A stretch of DNA of 64,000 bases from Alopecurus myosuroides (lineage: Eukaryota; Streptophyta; Magnoliopsida; Poales; Poaceae). The notes beneath the pieces were generated by a model. That model had not been told where the DNA came from and did not search any database. It worked only from the letters and a program-made list of their open reading frames with translations. The position numbers and the translations under genes are program-made. This document shows positions 43,701-54,590 of the stretch, one piece after another (within the stretch, counting starts at the first letter, position 1; the number at the start of each line of letters is the position of its first letter). The DNA lies in assembly GCA_028641055.1 (NCBI GenBank), contig CM054060.1:241580833-241644832 (forward strand), in the 5' to 3' direction.

Positions 43701-43812
43701 GCCAGTACTTCTATGTACTGACCCCTTTGGGGCTGTGGTTTCCGCAGACTACGCTTACGAGGATCCAGGTGACGGCTACTACGTGGAGTTTGACGAGACT
43801 GCTGACGAGTAG
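40728..43812 (+). CDS. Candidate three-exon mini-gene in the solo LTR (70 codons)
   Basis: Proposed exons are 40728-40800, 42445-42519 and 43748-43812. Exon 1 starts at an ATG and ends GATGCAG|GTACCC. Exon 2 starts after CGAATAG and ends TTCGCAG|GCAAGT, a GC-type donor. Exon 3 starts after TTCCGCAG and stops at TAG 43810. All three are joined in phase 1, giving an uninterrupted frame whose last 45 residues are strongly acidic (DDVETDD, then YVEFDETADE). No domain is recognised. Alternative donors (40712 and near 40960) mean that exon 1 is the least certain part. It could instead be a spliced untranslated leader of the parent element. Confidence 0.4.
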
Positions 43813-44293
43813 TTAGCGGACCCGGGCAGGATCCGAGACATCGTGGATGGGCTCCGTCTTTATTTCAGTTTCCGGCTTCTTAAGCCTATTTGGATTTGTC
43901 TGTACTCAGACCCCCTTTGAATGCTTCCGCTGAGATGTAATGATGCTATGTTGGGACATGTGTCCTCTGGATGATTGTATTCGCTATCTCTGCCCTAGTG
44001 AGGGCCATTTGCAAACTTATTTCAATCTTTTGTGTCTTAGAGGCATGTTGTGTTATCCTTTTGTTCAAAGCCGTTGACGTACCATGTGTGTATGGTATGA
44101 AGTACGTCAATGGTAGTGTCCTGATTTCTACGGGATAGTTTACATCGACGGTGAACAGTAGCGATGGGTTGTCACACATAAGTGTTGGCCTACTCGTAAG
44201 AGGACGCGGGTGCCGGTAAGCCCCGTAATCCCATCAGAATACTGTTCAGTTCGTACGGTGAATATCCTCTAGAAGTCCGGGTGCGACACCTCC

Positions 44294-45852
44294 TTGGGTG
44301 GTAATGTGGTACCCAAATCCTCCACAGGTAAATTGTGTCTCAGCATCACTGGTTCACAAATAAGAATATCGTCAATGTCATTTCTCTCTTCCATAAAGAC
44401 CTCACTTTCATGGTCCTCCATGTATTTCTGCAAAGCATTGCTAGGAGCAAGAGAAATAGAAGCAAGCTATTCAAATCTAAAATTTCCATTAGGAAATTCA
44501 GATTCATAAGGAGCTCTAGCAAATTTAGAGAAATTAAACTCATAATAGTTTCCATCAAATTTAGTAAATATTTTCTCCTCCCTACAATCTATAACTGCAC
44601 CACAAGTGTTCAAGAAAGGTCTACCAAAAATAATTGGACACGTCTTACTAGCGGCCTTACCCAGTACTAGAAAATCAGTAGGATATTTAGTTTTACCACA
44701 TAAAACTTCCACATATCTAGCAATACCCATCGGAAAGACAGTTTCTCTATTAGCAAGCTGAATAGCAGCATCTATATCTTCAAGTTCACAGGAACCAATT
44801 TCATGCATGATTTCTTCATAAATTTCGTAAGGAATAGCACTAGAACTTGCACCAATATCCCATAAACCATAATAGCAAAGATCAACAATCTTAACAGAAA
44901 GCACATGGACACTAGTTTTCTTAGGTCTATAAGGATGGGAAACAATATTATAAGCATCCTCAAAGAAGACAATGTGTCCATCTTCTACATTTTCGGAAAC
45001 AAGATCTTTAACTATAGCTACTATAGGTTCTATAGTTATTTGTTCATTAGATTCAATAGGTTTCTTTATACTTTTGTTAACTACAATATCTATAATAGAG
45101 TGTTCCTTTACCTTAGCAGGGAAAGGATTTTCTCAATATAAGGTTCAGGCACAACAGGATTAACAGCATGCACTTCTATGTTTCTAACAGGATCACAATT
45201 AACAATATCTTTATAAGGTGCATGATATTTGTTCAACTCCTTTTTAGGAATATCACGATACGAAGCAAAGGCTTAAAGACAGTTTGCAAAAATTTGAGAA
45301 TCAAGACCACAAACAACACTGACGTTATAGAAATTATCAGTTCCCATAAAAGATTTGATGCATTCATAATCATAATTTATACATGACTTTCTACCTTTGT
45401 CATTCTCCCATCCTTCAGTACTTTCTTGAATATACGATCAAGACGGCCCCACTTAGCTTCTTCCTTCATACATGTGAATCATCCAAAACAGGAAGCATCC
45501 AATAAATCCTTATCATGAAGAGAAAGGCTTGCATAAAAATTATCGATAACAATATTACTCGAGAGCTCATGAAAGGGGCATTTAAGCATTAATAACTTCA
45601 TTCTCCCCCAACGTTGGGCAATACTCTCTCCATCATGAGGCCAGAAATTATATATTTGATTCCGGTCTTTATGAATCTCACTGGGAGGATAGAATTTAGG
45701 ATTAAAGAGAGGTACAATCTCCTCACATCCAATAGATTGACCATTCTTCAGCATTTTAAACAATTCCGCAGCTTTGACCTTCAGTGACGAACAGAATAAT
45801 TTGCTTTAGTTTGATCCATTGCAATACCCACACACTTGAATAACTCGCATAA
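44294..45852 (-). pseudogene. gag-pro: Athila copy R gag (3' part) and protease
   Basis: Continues the gag that starts at 49259, after Helitron 2. The gag core is at 45763-45479 (FYPPSEIHKDRNQIYNFW, WGRMKLLMLKCPFHEL). Further fragments lie around 45140-45420. Protease is at 44904-44467 with active site DIGASSSAIP and flap-side IIFGRPFLNT. Several frame changes between these parts show decay. The upstream half corresponds to 54860-56250 of copy C. Confidence 0.9.
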
Positions 45853-47877
45853 TCTATTATATATTAAAAGTACATGACGGGCTACCACAAATTAAAGAAA
45901 TAGTCTAGAAAATCTCATAAAAAACAGACACATCCGGCCATCTATTTAACTATTTAGTCAATGCCAGCCAATGGATCTAACAAATTATCTATTGACTATG
46001 AAGTTGGAAAATATTTACCCACCAATGCCCTACATAAATTTTACGGTACCGCTTCGATATTTTAGACTCCATCGATGCAAACACATACCTACGTACCTAG
46101 CGTGTCCTCGCGGGCGTAGCTGCCACCGTCGTATTTACCTCACGCCGTCGGCCGGCCAACCTTCACCAAGTGCATGAAGCGGCTCATGTTGAATTCGTGC
46201 TTGCCTCATGGGCGGAACATGCCACGAGCGGACACCTATCCCTGCAAGATGGATGGATCGATCTAGGTATAATGGAAGACATGCATGCCTCAAGATACAA
46301 CCCAGATCTAACTACGTAGCTGTGTGTGATGTGTATCTTTTCTTTGATTGGTCCGCCCTAGCTAGCTGCTAACGTTATTCCCATCATCATATTCCTCCTC
46401 ACACTTGTGCCATCATCAGAAATTCAGATGGCGTGTAACCAACCTGGCCGATATGGCTGCTCTCTCTCGAACAAGTGACCACGATTTGAGGTGGATAGGG
46501 TGTCCAGAAGCAGCCCTCCTGTGCGTTTTCCGACCCACAATCAGTTCTTCATATCTAATCTTATTCGCAGTCTTCATACCATGGATGTCAAAGGTAATCA
46601 CGTTTCTCCCTATTTTAGATTTCACAAAACTAAACTCTTATAATGACCCTATCTTCCACTACCGAGGGTATCTTGCAAATGGCTACAAGAGTAGAAAAGC
46701 AGTCATCAACATAGTAGAACAATATTTTATAAAAAATATTGTGTGTAATTTTTATGTAATTTTTTTTGCATAGTCATATTACCTTCGGTGACGATGGCGG
46801 CGGGACCAAAGCACCTGGGCATTTTGGACAAAGAGATGCTGAGAAGGATAGGGAGAACTCAACACTTTTGTCCTCAAGTAAACACATGAATATGTGTACT
46901 TGAATTTGTGGGTAATTCATATGTAATTTGTTCGCTGTTCTTCATAAGTTGATTTATGCATTCTACTGGTCTTTGCAGGTAATTGATGTATCTAAATGGT
47001 GACCAAATGATTTATCCCAATGGTAATATATGTCTGTTGTAAAATATTCTCCATGAAATTTAGTATTTTCCTCTAATGGCCCCTCATAGATATAGTTGGT
47101 AGTATATCCTTATGTTGCTTACCACTCCTCCTATTTGTCTTTCCAATATCAAAGTACACGGCAGACCTTCTCAGATGCATGGTAAAAAAAACGCTGGAGT
47201 CTTATACTTGGAACGCCTACCAAAGTCAGTAATACATTCTCCAGTATTAGTTTGTGGTCAGTTTGCCACTAAATGATTTATGGGCCATGAGCATATATTT
47301 GTTACGTTCTAAATAAATTATTTTATGAGCTCAAGACGATGCACCATTTAGTAGATAAGTTTATCACTGGCAAGTCAAAACTTTTGTACTTAGATTCCTG
47401 GGATGTGGATTTCTATGTGTAATTTGATATTTTCCAATGCAAGAATTTTGCAATAATATGTTGTGGCTCATATTTTCATATGATTATCTGCATCGTTCCA
47501 CATATTTGTGTAGTTAAAATTTTACCAGAAGAAACGAATTCACATCTTCAAACTCGGATCGTTAAAAAATGTGGCACCTCGGCAGAAGAAGCAAATTCAG
47601 TAGGTTGAACCGACTCCCTAGGCTCTGAACAGCGATGCAGTCATGATGGAGATATTTTTGGCAGGAAAAATCATAGCTTGACACCCTTAAATGGAGACGA
47701 CTCGGAGGAGACTGATGATGACCTGTAGGGCAGCAGGGCGAACCGAGCGAATGTTGATTAGGCGACCGAAGATGACGGAGCACATATGAGGGCATGAGGC
47801 TGAAACAGGTAATAAAAAGGCAGTCGCCAGCGTCGTTCCCTTGCTTCACCTACCACTCTGTACGTTCCAGGTTTCAG

Positions 47878-47899
47878 ATGGTTCATATATATGAACCAT
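47878..47899. repeat. 22-bp perfect palindrome in Helitron 2
   Basis: ATGGTTCATAT and its exact reverse complement meet at the centre. It could form a hairpin. No role is known. Confidence 0.93.
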
Positions 47900-49043
47900 T
47901 TTTACCAGAAGAGGTGAAGAGTCCGCCCACGACTGAAGCTGTTGGTATGAATCAGTAGGAGGACATGCTAGGAGATAATGAGTGACGGCCAAATAAAATC
48001 TACAATATCGTCGGAAGGGGTTGAGCCGCAAGCGTCAAAACTGCACGTACTCTACTGACACGGCTGATTTACTTGCGTCAAAACCGGACCTTATTTTTTT
48101 AACGCGCATTTTGTGATTGATGATTAAAAGGTTGTTCTTATGTGTATTTAAGTAATCAACTTAGGATTTTCGTGTGTCGAATTTTTTTAAAATAATTAAT
48201 GGAAAAAAAATATAGGTTTCATATGTTGTTGAAAAGGGTTTGTGAAGGATATGATGCTTCCACTAAAATATAGTTCTTGAACTTATAAACTGTATTCTCC
48301 CAAGTAATCTCTTACTGAATCATAGTCATATCAAACACTACATCCAGGGTTTTCAAGTGTCACTTTCCAAGTGTAACTCAGTATGTATCTGAGTTCTATT
48401 ATATAACTTTAGTTCACATGGTAAAATCAGACAATATTATGTGAAATAAACATGTTATACTTGCTCTACGTCCATTGAACTTCGCTAACATATAATAAAT
48501 GGATCCTTTCATACTATGATATGAGCAACCTAATGAATGTTAGGTGGTAAAATATCACCACCAAGTCTTGGGAGTCTTTATGATGGTGTCTGGTAAGTTT
48601 TTGTCATCTCCAATTACATGTTTCATTTGTGTCACATATTTTTGTGCTTATGGCGAATTTTCAATGGTTATTTTGTGGGATTTTAAACCTGGAGAAAAAT
48701 TATGTAGCTGGAGATGTGCTCATGAATATTGAAGATTCTCCATTTATATTCATACATATAAAAATTCTTCAATGAGTTAGAGAAGATCATTTCCTAACAT
48801 TTGATATAACATGTTAGTGTGTATGCTTTTCGTTCACCAGATGGAGATGTATATACGAACGCTTTTGCGACTTTTCCCACAAGAATAATTGCGTGTGTTC
48901 GTGTATTCTTATCGGTATATATTTCAATATGTGCTAGGCCTATGAAGATCAAACTCCACATATGGTATATTCTTCTGAATGATGGTAAAATATATAAAAA
49001 TTATCTTTATTCAAAATGCAAAAAAAAGCACAATAAAGTTGTT

Positions 49044-49074
49044 GCCCGCGCATGTGCGCGGGCCACTGTGCTAG
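49044..49074 (+). other. 3' terminus of Helitron 2
   Basis: GCCCGCGCA and TGCGCGGGC arms with a two-base centre, a seven-base spacer, then CTAG next to host T. Confidence 0.88.
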
Positions 49075-49259
49075 TTCATGTAAAAGAGGAAATGATCGCC
49101 CGAATGGACAGTTCCATCTCCACAATGGCAGTTATCCATAAAACGTCCAACAATTTTCATAGGTATTTTATAAGGATCTAATTCAGCAGATAACGGGTCA
49201 TCTACTACCCTAGAAGTAATAGTAGTTCCGTGAAATAAAGAACCATATAGACTATCCAT
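49075..49259 (-). pseudogene. gag: Athila copy R gag, 5' end
   Basis: ATG at 49259 on the minus strand begins MDSLYGSLFHG and contains LSAELDPYKIPMKIVG. Copy C has the same block at 54591-54780. It is cut at 49075 by Helitron 2. Confidence 0.88.
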
Positions 49260-49350
49260 AGTAAAATAAAGCAGCACACATAAATAAAAACATCACTCAC
49301 AGTAAAAGTTTCTCTTACCAATTCCACTTACCAATAGCTCTTCACTCCCC

Positions 49351-49441
49351 GGAACTTTTCTCTGCCGAAGAATCCTCCAAGTCTTCTACAGGGCAGAAGC
49401 GAAAGGTGGCAAGGCACCAGCCTGCCCTGATTTTGCCCGGT
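49351..49441 (+). other. 91-bp LINE ORF1 fragment replacing the primer site of Athila copy R
   Basis: The plus strand reads GGAACTTTTCTCTGCC to TTTTGCCCGGT and then the R LTR. It aligns over 91 bp, with 8 substitutions and no gaps, to the LINE ORF1 sequence on the minus strand at 63403-63313, which directly adjoins the 3' LTR of copy C. The R primer site and the spacer expected here are missing. The R leader resumes as GGGGAGTGAAGAGC. Confidence 0.85.
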
Positions 49442-50949
49442 TGATGACCCACAATTATAGGTGGTGTATCGTAGTAATTTCAATAAATAAGAGTGTTGAA
49501 CCCAACGAGGAGCAGAAGGTCTTGACAAGGAGGTTGGATAGAGGATTCACTTTAAACACTAGCAAACATGTTTTTGATGGTTTTGGATATAGCAGATAAA
49601 TAAAGTGGGAGTTAATAAATAACAGTAATAATAATTGCAGCGAGTGGCCCAATCCTTTTGAGAGCAAAGGACAAGCCGGTTGTTTTACTTATGATTACCA
49701 AACGTTCTCGACGACACATGTGAATCTCGTCAAGTGCTTTCGTTTCATACATTTGATTAATATTTATTATTTTGATAGGTGTTGTGTGCGTAAACCTATG
49801 TTAATGCACCTCCCAACTAGGACTAATACATACTTGTTATTATACCCCTCATAAGCATCCGCAAATACAACAAGTAATTAAGATAAATCTAACCACAATC
49901 TTAAACTCTGGGATCCTACACTCCCCCGTGCATCAGTCTCATAACGGGGGTTTAGTTTCTGTCAATCCGGCAACCCCACCATTAGTAGCCAAATACACCA
50001 TGCATCCTACTAGACCCATAAAGGTTAAGTGTCATGTAGTCGATGTTCACATGATACCACTAGAAGAATAACACCACAACTTAAATATCAAACCATATAG
50101 ATATTACTTCAACATAATTGCACTACTAACATCATGACTTCTCCCATGTCCTCAGGAACTAAACAAACTACTCACGAGACATCATATGGATCATACTCAG
50201 AGGTAATATAATGGTAAATAACAATCTGTTCATAAAGTGCAAACACCGATAAATCTCACAAGCATCAACTACTAACAAGTAATCCACACGGGGAGAGAGA
50301 TCTAGTGGAAAACAATGATAAAGACCCATAATTGTTACATCGGGATGAAGGTGGACGGTGAGGGTGATGGTGCTTGTGGTGAGGATGATGACGATGATGA
50401 TCTTGATGAAGCCCGAAGTGTTGACACTGACGGTGGCGATGATTTCCCCTCTCCGGGGAGGAATTTCCCCGCCAGATTTTCCTTGCCGGAGAGCTTTTGT
50501 CTCTTTGTTGTTTTCTACCCCGAGGGGGCGGCGGAATATTTCCTCGGTGATGTTCTGGGGCTTAGGGTTCTCTGGGGGTCAAGTACACGAATGGGGTCGA
50601 CCAGAGGTGGGCCAGGGTGGCCACACCACCTGGCGGCGCGGCGGGGGGGGGGGGGCGCCACCCCTTGGTGTGGGCCCCTGGTGGCCACACTCTGGCCCCC
50701 TTGCATCTGGCTTCCTCTTCTTAACTTCTAAGACCTCTCCGGTATCCCCCCTCTTCTTCTGATATTCTGAAATAGGGTGTCCTGACGGTGCGTTTTCCAT
50801 CTGATTTCTGGTCCCGGTGTTTATTCTCCAATAATTATTAAACATGCAAAATACGATGAAATAACATAAGTAATGCATCATAACATGAAATATATCGATG
50901 AATAACAGAAAATAACAATATAAAATAGTGATGCAAAATGGACGTGTCA
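49442..50949 (-). repeat. 5' LTR of Athila copy R
   Basis: 1508 bp. On the minus strand it starts TGACACGTCC at 50949 and ends GTCATCA at 49442. It contains a G homopolymer run near 50643-50655 and GAT/ATC-rich sequence near 50340-50440. The open frame at 50315-50731 is a product of that composition. Confidence 0.92.
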
Positions 50950-52832
50950 GTCAGCTCCCCATTGACTTTAACTGCATATCTAGTTGTTGTTACACACCTC
51001 ATAAATGATAAAATCCAACTAGAAGCAAATCCCAACTTACTCAGGCAGACAAGGAGGTAATCCCACTCGATTCGTTTATATGCCTTCATCATGTCAATCT
51101 TCAAGGCAAAGAACGATTTTATACTCCATTGTTTCCGAACTGCGTGGACGCACTCGAAAGAAATAAGAGCACTATCCCTGATCAGCTGCCCTTGTACAAA
51201 AACACTATGATACTCCGAGATAACGCTAGGTAGAAGTATCTTGAGTCTATTGGCAAGTACCTTTGAAGCTAACTTTCACATTGCATAGACTGATGGGTCT
51301 AAATTTACAAAAGTGTTTAGCTCGGGACACCTTGGGGATGAGAACAATAATGGAGTCATAAAAACCATCTGGGATCTGTGCCCCCCAAAGAAAACCCCTC
51401 ATAGCATCACATACCTCCTGCCAAATAAGATCCGAGTGAAGTTTGGTAAAAAAAAAGCAGGGAAGCCATCTAGACCAGACGCCTTTGTTGGTCCCATCTA
51501 GAACAGAGCGGTCTTGATATCCTCATCTGAATAAGGTGCGCACAAGTCCGCGTTCATACCATCATGAACCTTAGCAGGAATTGAGTCAAGGACCTCATCC
51601 ATGGGCAGGAAAGGTTATTAGGTGAACAAATCTTCATAGAAAGTGTGGACCATAGCTTTGATCCCCTCCCGATCTTCACATTTGGAGCCATTCTCGTGGA
51701 CAAGAACATCGATACGGCTGTTCTTCTTCCTCAAAGTGGCACGTGAGTGGAAAGGCTGTATTTCTATCACCTTCATGCAGCCGTTCCACTATGGATCGTT
51801 GTCGAGATATTACCTCTTCGCGCTAAAAAAGTTCACACAGACCCCTTTCAATTTCCTTTTCCAAAGAGAAACCATGCTCGATGACCGGAGCATCCCGAAT
51901 GACCCTTAATCTCCACTAAAGGCGCTAAATAATGCGTCTGACCGAGCCAATGGTAGATTTACTCTATTTTGGAGGGATGCTGCCGTTTGAATCAACGATG
52001 ACCATGTGTCCTGTAACGGGTTTGGCCCATTATCTTTATGTTTCCAGGCTTCTTCGACAATGGACTTGTAATCCTCTGCCCTTCGCCACATAGCTTCGTA
52101 CCGAAAGGATTGCGGCATTGGTGCCCTTACTTGGGAGCCACCACCAGCTTCAAAGATGGTAACAAGTGAGTAGTGGTCATATGATGTCGTAATGACGTTC
52201 TCCACATGAGCATGCTCAAATCGAGAAACAAACACACCTTGATCCAGTCGGACGCGAACATTACTCTAAGCATCCTGCCGGTTGCTCCAGGTAAACTTAG
52301 GTCCAGAGTAACCCAAATCCATCAAAGTGCAGTCCTCAAGACAAATTCTGAACAACTCAATTTGTTAATCTGTATGATCCCGCAGTCCAACATGTTCATC
52401 ATGGTACAAGACTTTGTTGAAGTCTCCGTAGCAGAGCCATGCACCACTCCATTCTCGCCAGATGCGTCGTAGCATATCCAAGAAGATGTGCCGATGCTCT
52501 CGCCTCAGCTCACCATATACAAAGTTAGAACGCCAGGTTTCAGCGTCCACCGGCTTCACTACAACATCGATGCAATGTGAGTTGAAACCCTTCAGGTACG
52601 CATCATATGGTTGCTTCCAAAAAAGAACCAGGCCTCCACTTCGGCCTACGCAACTGACAACAAAGAAACTTGAGTAGCCTAAAGACCACATGAAGTTCTT
52701 CGCCTTTGTATCCCACATCTTAGTTTCGAACAAGAAGAGGAGGGCAGGTATGTATTTCTTCACTAGATAGCGAAGTTCTCCCACTATCGCGTCAGGCCCT
52801 AAACCACGACAGTTCCACGGGAGGATACTCAT
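50950..52832 (-). pseudogene. LINE (L1-type) ORF2: endonuclease and start of reverse transcriptase, broken
   Basis: ATG 52832 on the minus strand starts an apurinic-type endonuclease with WNCRGLGPD, FETKMWD and YGDFNK, which nicks the target for retrotransposition. The first frame stops at 52365. The linker continues in another frame (52235-51906). RT pieces follow: IPDGF and RPISLCN-like motifs near 51300-51450, and DMMKAYKRIEWDYL near 51060-51100. The catalytic palm is missing because copy R inserted at 50950, so the rest should lie left of the window beyond the R 3' LTR. Frame changes make it non-functional. Confidence 0.9.
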
Positions 52833-53007
52833 TGCGTCGGGCGAGACTGCACTTCAGTCTCTAGCAGGTCCGCCGATCTATTTTGTGTAGTCCTTTGCTT
52901 CTTGTTCGAGTCTAAGCTCAAAGCATCTTCTGCAGCCTAAATAGGCACCACTTTGTTGTCCTTCACAACAATGGCTAGATAGTTTTATTCCTGCGCCTGC
53001 TGACTGG
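52833..53007 (-). pseudogene. LINE ORF1 tail and ORF1-ORF2 spacer
   Basis: Continues on the minus strand from 63313 once copy C and one TSD are removed. It is basic and Gln-rich with stops, and is followed by the ORF2 start at 52832. ACTGG at 53003-53007 is the left TSD of copy C. Confidence 0.75.
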
Positions 53008-54488
53008 TGATACGTCCATTTTGCATCACTGCTTTATATTGTTATTTTTTGTTATTCATTGATATATTTCATGTTATGATGCATCACTTATGTTATTTTA
53101 TCTTATTTGACACGTTTCATAATTTTTGGAGAATAAACACCAGGACCAGAAATTTGATGGAAAAAATACCGTCGACATACCCTATTTCAGAAGTTCAGAA
53201 GAATAGGAGGGATACCGGAGATGTCTTAGAAGTTCATATGAGGGAGCTAGCCAGAAGGGGAGCCAGAGGGGGGCCACCAGGGGCCCACACCTTGGGGTGG
53301 CGCGCCCCCCTTGGCCGCGCCGCCTGATGGTGTGGCCACCCTGGCCTACCTCTAGTCGATCCCTTTTGCGAACTTGACCCCCAGGAAACTCTAAGCCCCA
53401 AACTATCATCGAAGAATTATTCCGCCGCCGCCTCAAGGCGGCAAACACCAGAGAGAGAAAAGCTCTCCGGCAGGGAGAAATCTATCGGGGAAATTCCTCT
53501 CCGGAGAGGTGATATCATCGCCATCGTCACCGTCATCGCTCCAGGCATCATCAAGATCGTCATCGTCATCATCGTCACCATCAGAACCATCACCGTCATC
53601 ATCCACCGTCATCATGTTGTAACAATTAGGGGTCTCTATCGTTGTTTTACATTAGATTTCTCTCCCGGTGTGGATTACTTGTTAGTAGTTGATACCTGTG
53701 AGATTTATCGGAGTTAGCACTTTATGACAAGATTGTTATTATCCATTATATCACCTCTGATTATGATCCATATGATGTCTAGTTAGCAGTTCGTTTAGTT
53801 CTAGAGGACATGGGAGAATTCATGATGTTAGTAGTGAAGTTATGTTGAAGTAATATCTCGTGGTTCCGTATTAATGTTTTGGTGCTATTCTTCTAGTGGT
53901 GTCATGTGAACGTCGATTACATGATGCTTCACCTCTATGGGCCTAGGAGGATGCACTGTGTATTTGGATACTAATTGTGGGGTTGCCGGAGTGATAGAAA
54001 CCTAAACCCCCGTTATGAAACCAATGCACGAGGGAGCGTAAAATCCCAGAGTTTTAAGGCTGTGGTTAGATTTATCTTAATTACTTTCTTGTATGTGTGG
54101 ATGCTTACGAGGTTATAATCACAAGTATGTATTAGTCCTAGTTGTGAGGTGCATTAGCATAGGTTCACCCACACAACACTTCACAAACCAATAAATATTA
54201 ATCAACCGTAACAAAACGAAAGCACTTGACAAAATTCCCATGTGTCCTCGAGAACGTTTGGTAGTCATAAGTAATACAATCGGCTTCTCCTTTGCTCTCA
54301 AAAGTATTGGTCCACTCGCTGCAATATTATTTACTCGCACTTTATTTATTTGCTATATCCAAAACAACCAGTGTTTACGGTGAATCATCTATCCAACCTG
54401 CTTTTCAACACGTTCTGCTCCTCGTTGGGTTCAACACTCTTATTTATCACAAGTACTACGATACACCCCCTATACTTGTTGGTCATCA
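53008..54488 (+). repeat. 5' LTR of Athila copy C
   Basis: Bounded by the TSD on the left and an 11-base spacer before the primer site on the right. It has a CAT/ATC-rich trinucleotide stretch near 53510-53615. Confidence 0.94.
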
Positions 54489-54499
54489 AGACTATTTTC

Positions 54500-54517
54500 T
54501 GGCGCCGTTGCGGGGGA
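54500..54517 (+). other. Primer binding site, Asp-tRNA type
   Basis: TGGCGCCGTTGCGGGGGA matches the Asp-tRNA primer site known for Athila elements (TGGCGCCGTTGCCGGGGA) except for one base. Confidence 0.92.
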
Positions 54518-54590
54518 GTGAAGTGCTATTGCTAAGAGAAACTTTTAGTGTGAGTGCTATTTTTATTTCCTTCTGTTGTTTTATTTCATT

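Larger units (their letters stand above)
39497..44288 (+). mobile_element. Solo LTR of a long-LTR gypsy element (4.8 kb)
   Basis: Starts TGTAACATCCC and ends GTGCGACA, flanked by CCTCC at 39492-39496 and 44289-44293. Removing it plus one TSD rejoins the R internal sequence as GGATCCTCCTTGGGTGGTAATG, matching the equivalent site near 56245 of copy C. There are no internal gag-pol sequences and no second LTR, so it is a solo LTR from recombination. The length and TGTAACA start suggest the Tekay/Del group, which has multi-kilobase LTRs. That assignment is from general knowledge. A GC-rich island (40270-41100) with a TATA-like box marks its promoter. Confidence 0.86.
45853..49074 (+). mobile_element. 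Helitron 2, non-autonomous, 3.2 kb
   Basis: The 5' end is TCTATTATATATTAAAAG at 45853. The 3' end is an 8- to 9-bp perfect GC-rich hairpin (49044-49063), then CACTGTG, then CTAG at 49071-49074. It lies between A45852 and T49075 with no target duplication, and excision rejoins the R gag near ATTCATGT, the same site as about 54775-54780 of copy C. No Rep/helicase is encoded. Short unrecognised frames (for example 46405-46773 plus, 47562-47849 minus) cannot be supported as genes. Confidence 0.86.
1..50949 (-). mobile_element. Athila-type Ty3/gypsy retrotransposon, copy R, interrupted and running off the left edge
   Basis: Minus-strand element that holds most of the window. Its 5' LTR is 49442-50949, gag begins at 49259, protease lies near 44500-44900, RT/RNase H/integrase run 39491 to 36533, a post-pol ORF is 26163-25810, the polypurine tract is at 782-799 and the 3' LTR is 1-781 (truncated by the window edge). 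It is interrupted by the copia element 924-24295, Helitron 1 at 26403-36479, the solo LTR 39497-44288 and Helitron 2 at 45853-49074. Removing each insert restores collinearity with Athila copy C at 53008-63312, which is the main evidence for the reconstruction. All its coding regions are broken. The right flank begins GTCAG, so the left TSD outside the window should also read GTCAG. Confidence 0.88.

Noticed and set aside
45140..45420. Plus-strand frames over the decayed R gag-protease region
   Set aside because: They are the complement of minus-strand Athila coding sequence, as shown by alignment with 55230-55640 of copy C.
46405..47849. Short frames in Helitron 2 as captured genes
   Set aside because: Lengths of 60-120 codons without domains, conserved motifs or splice context are not enough to call a gene.
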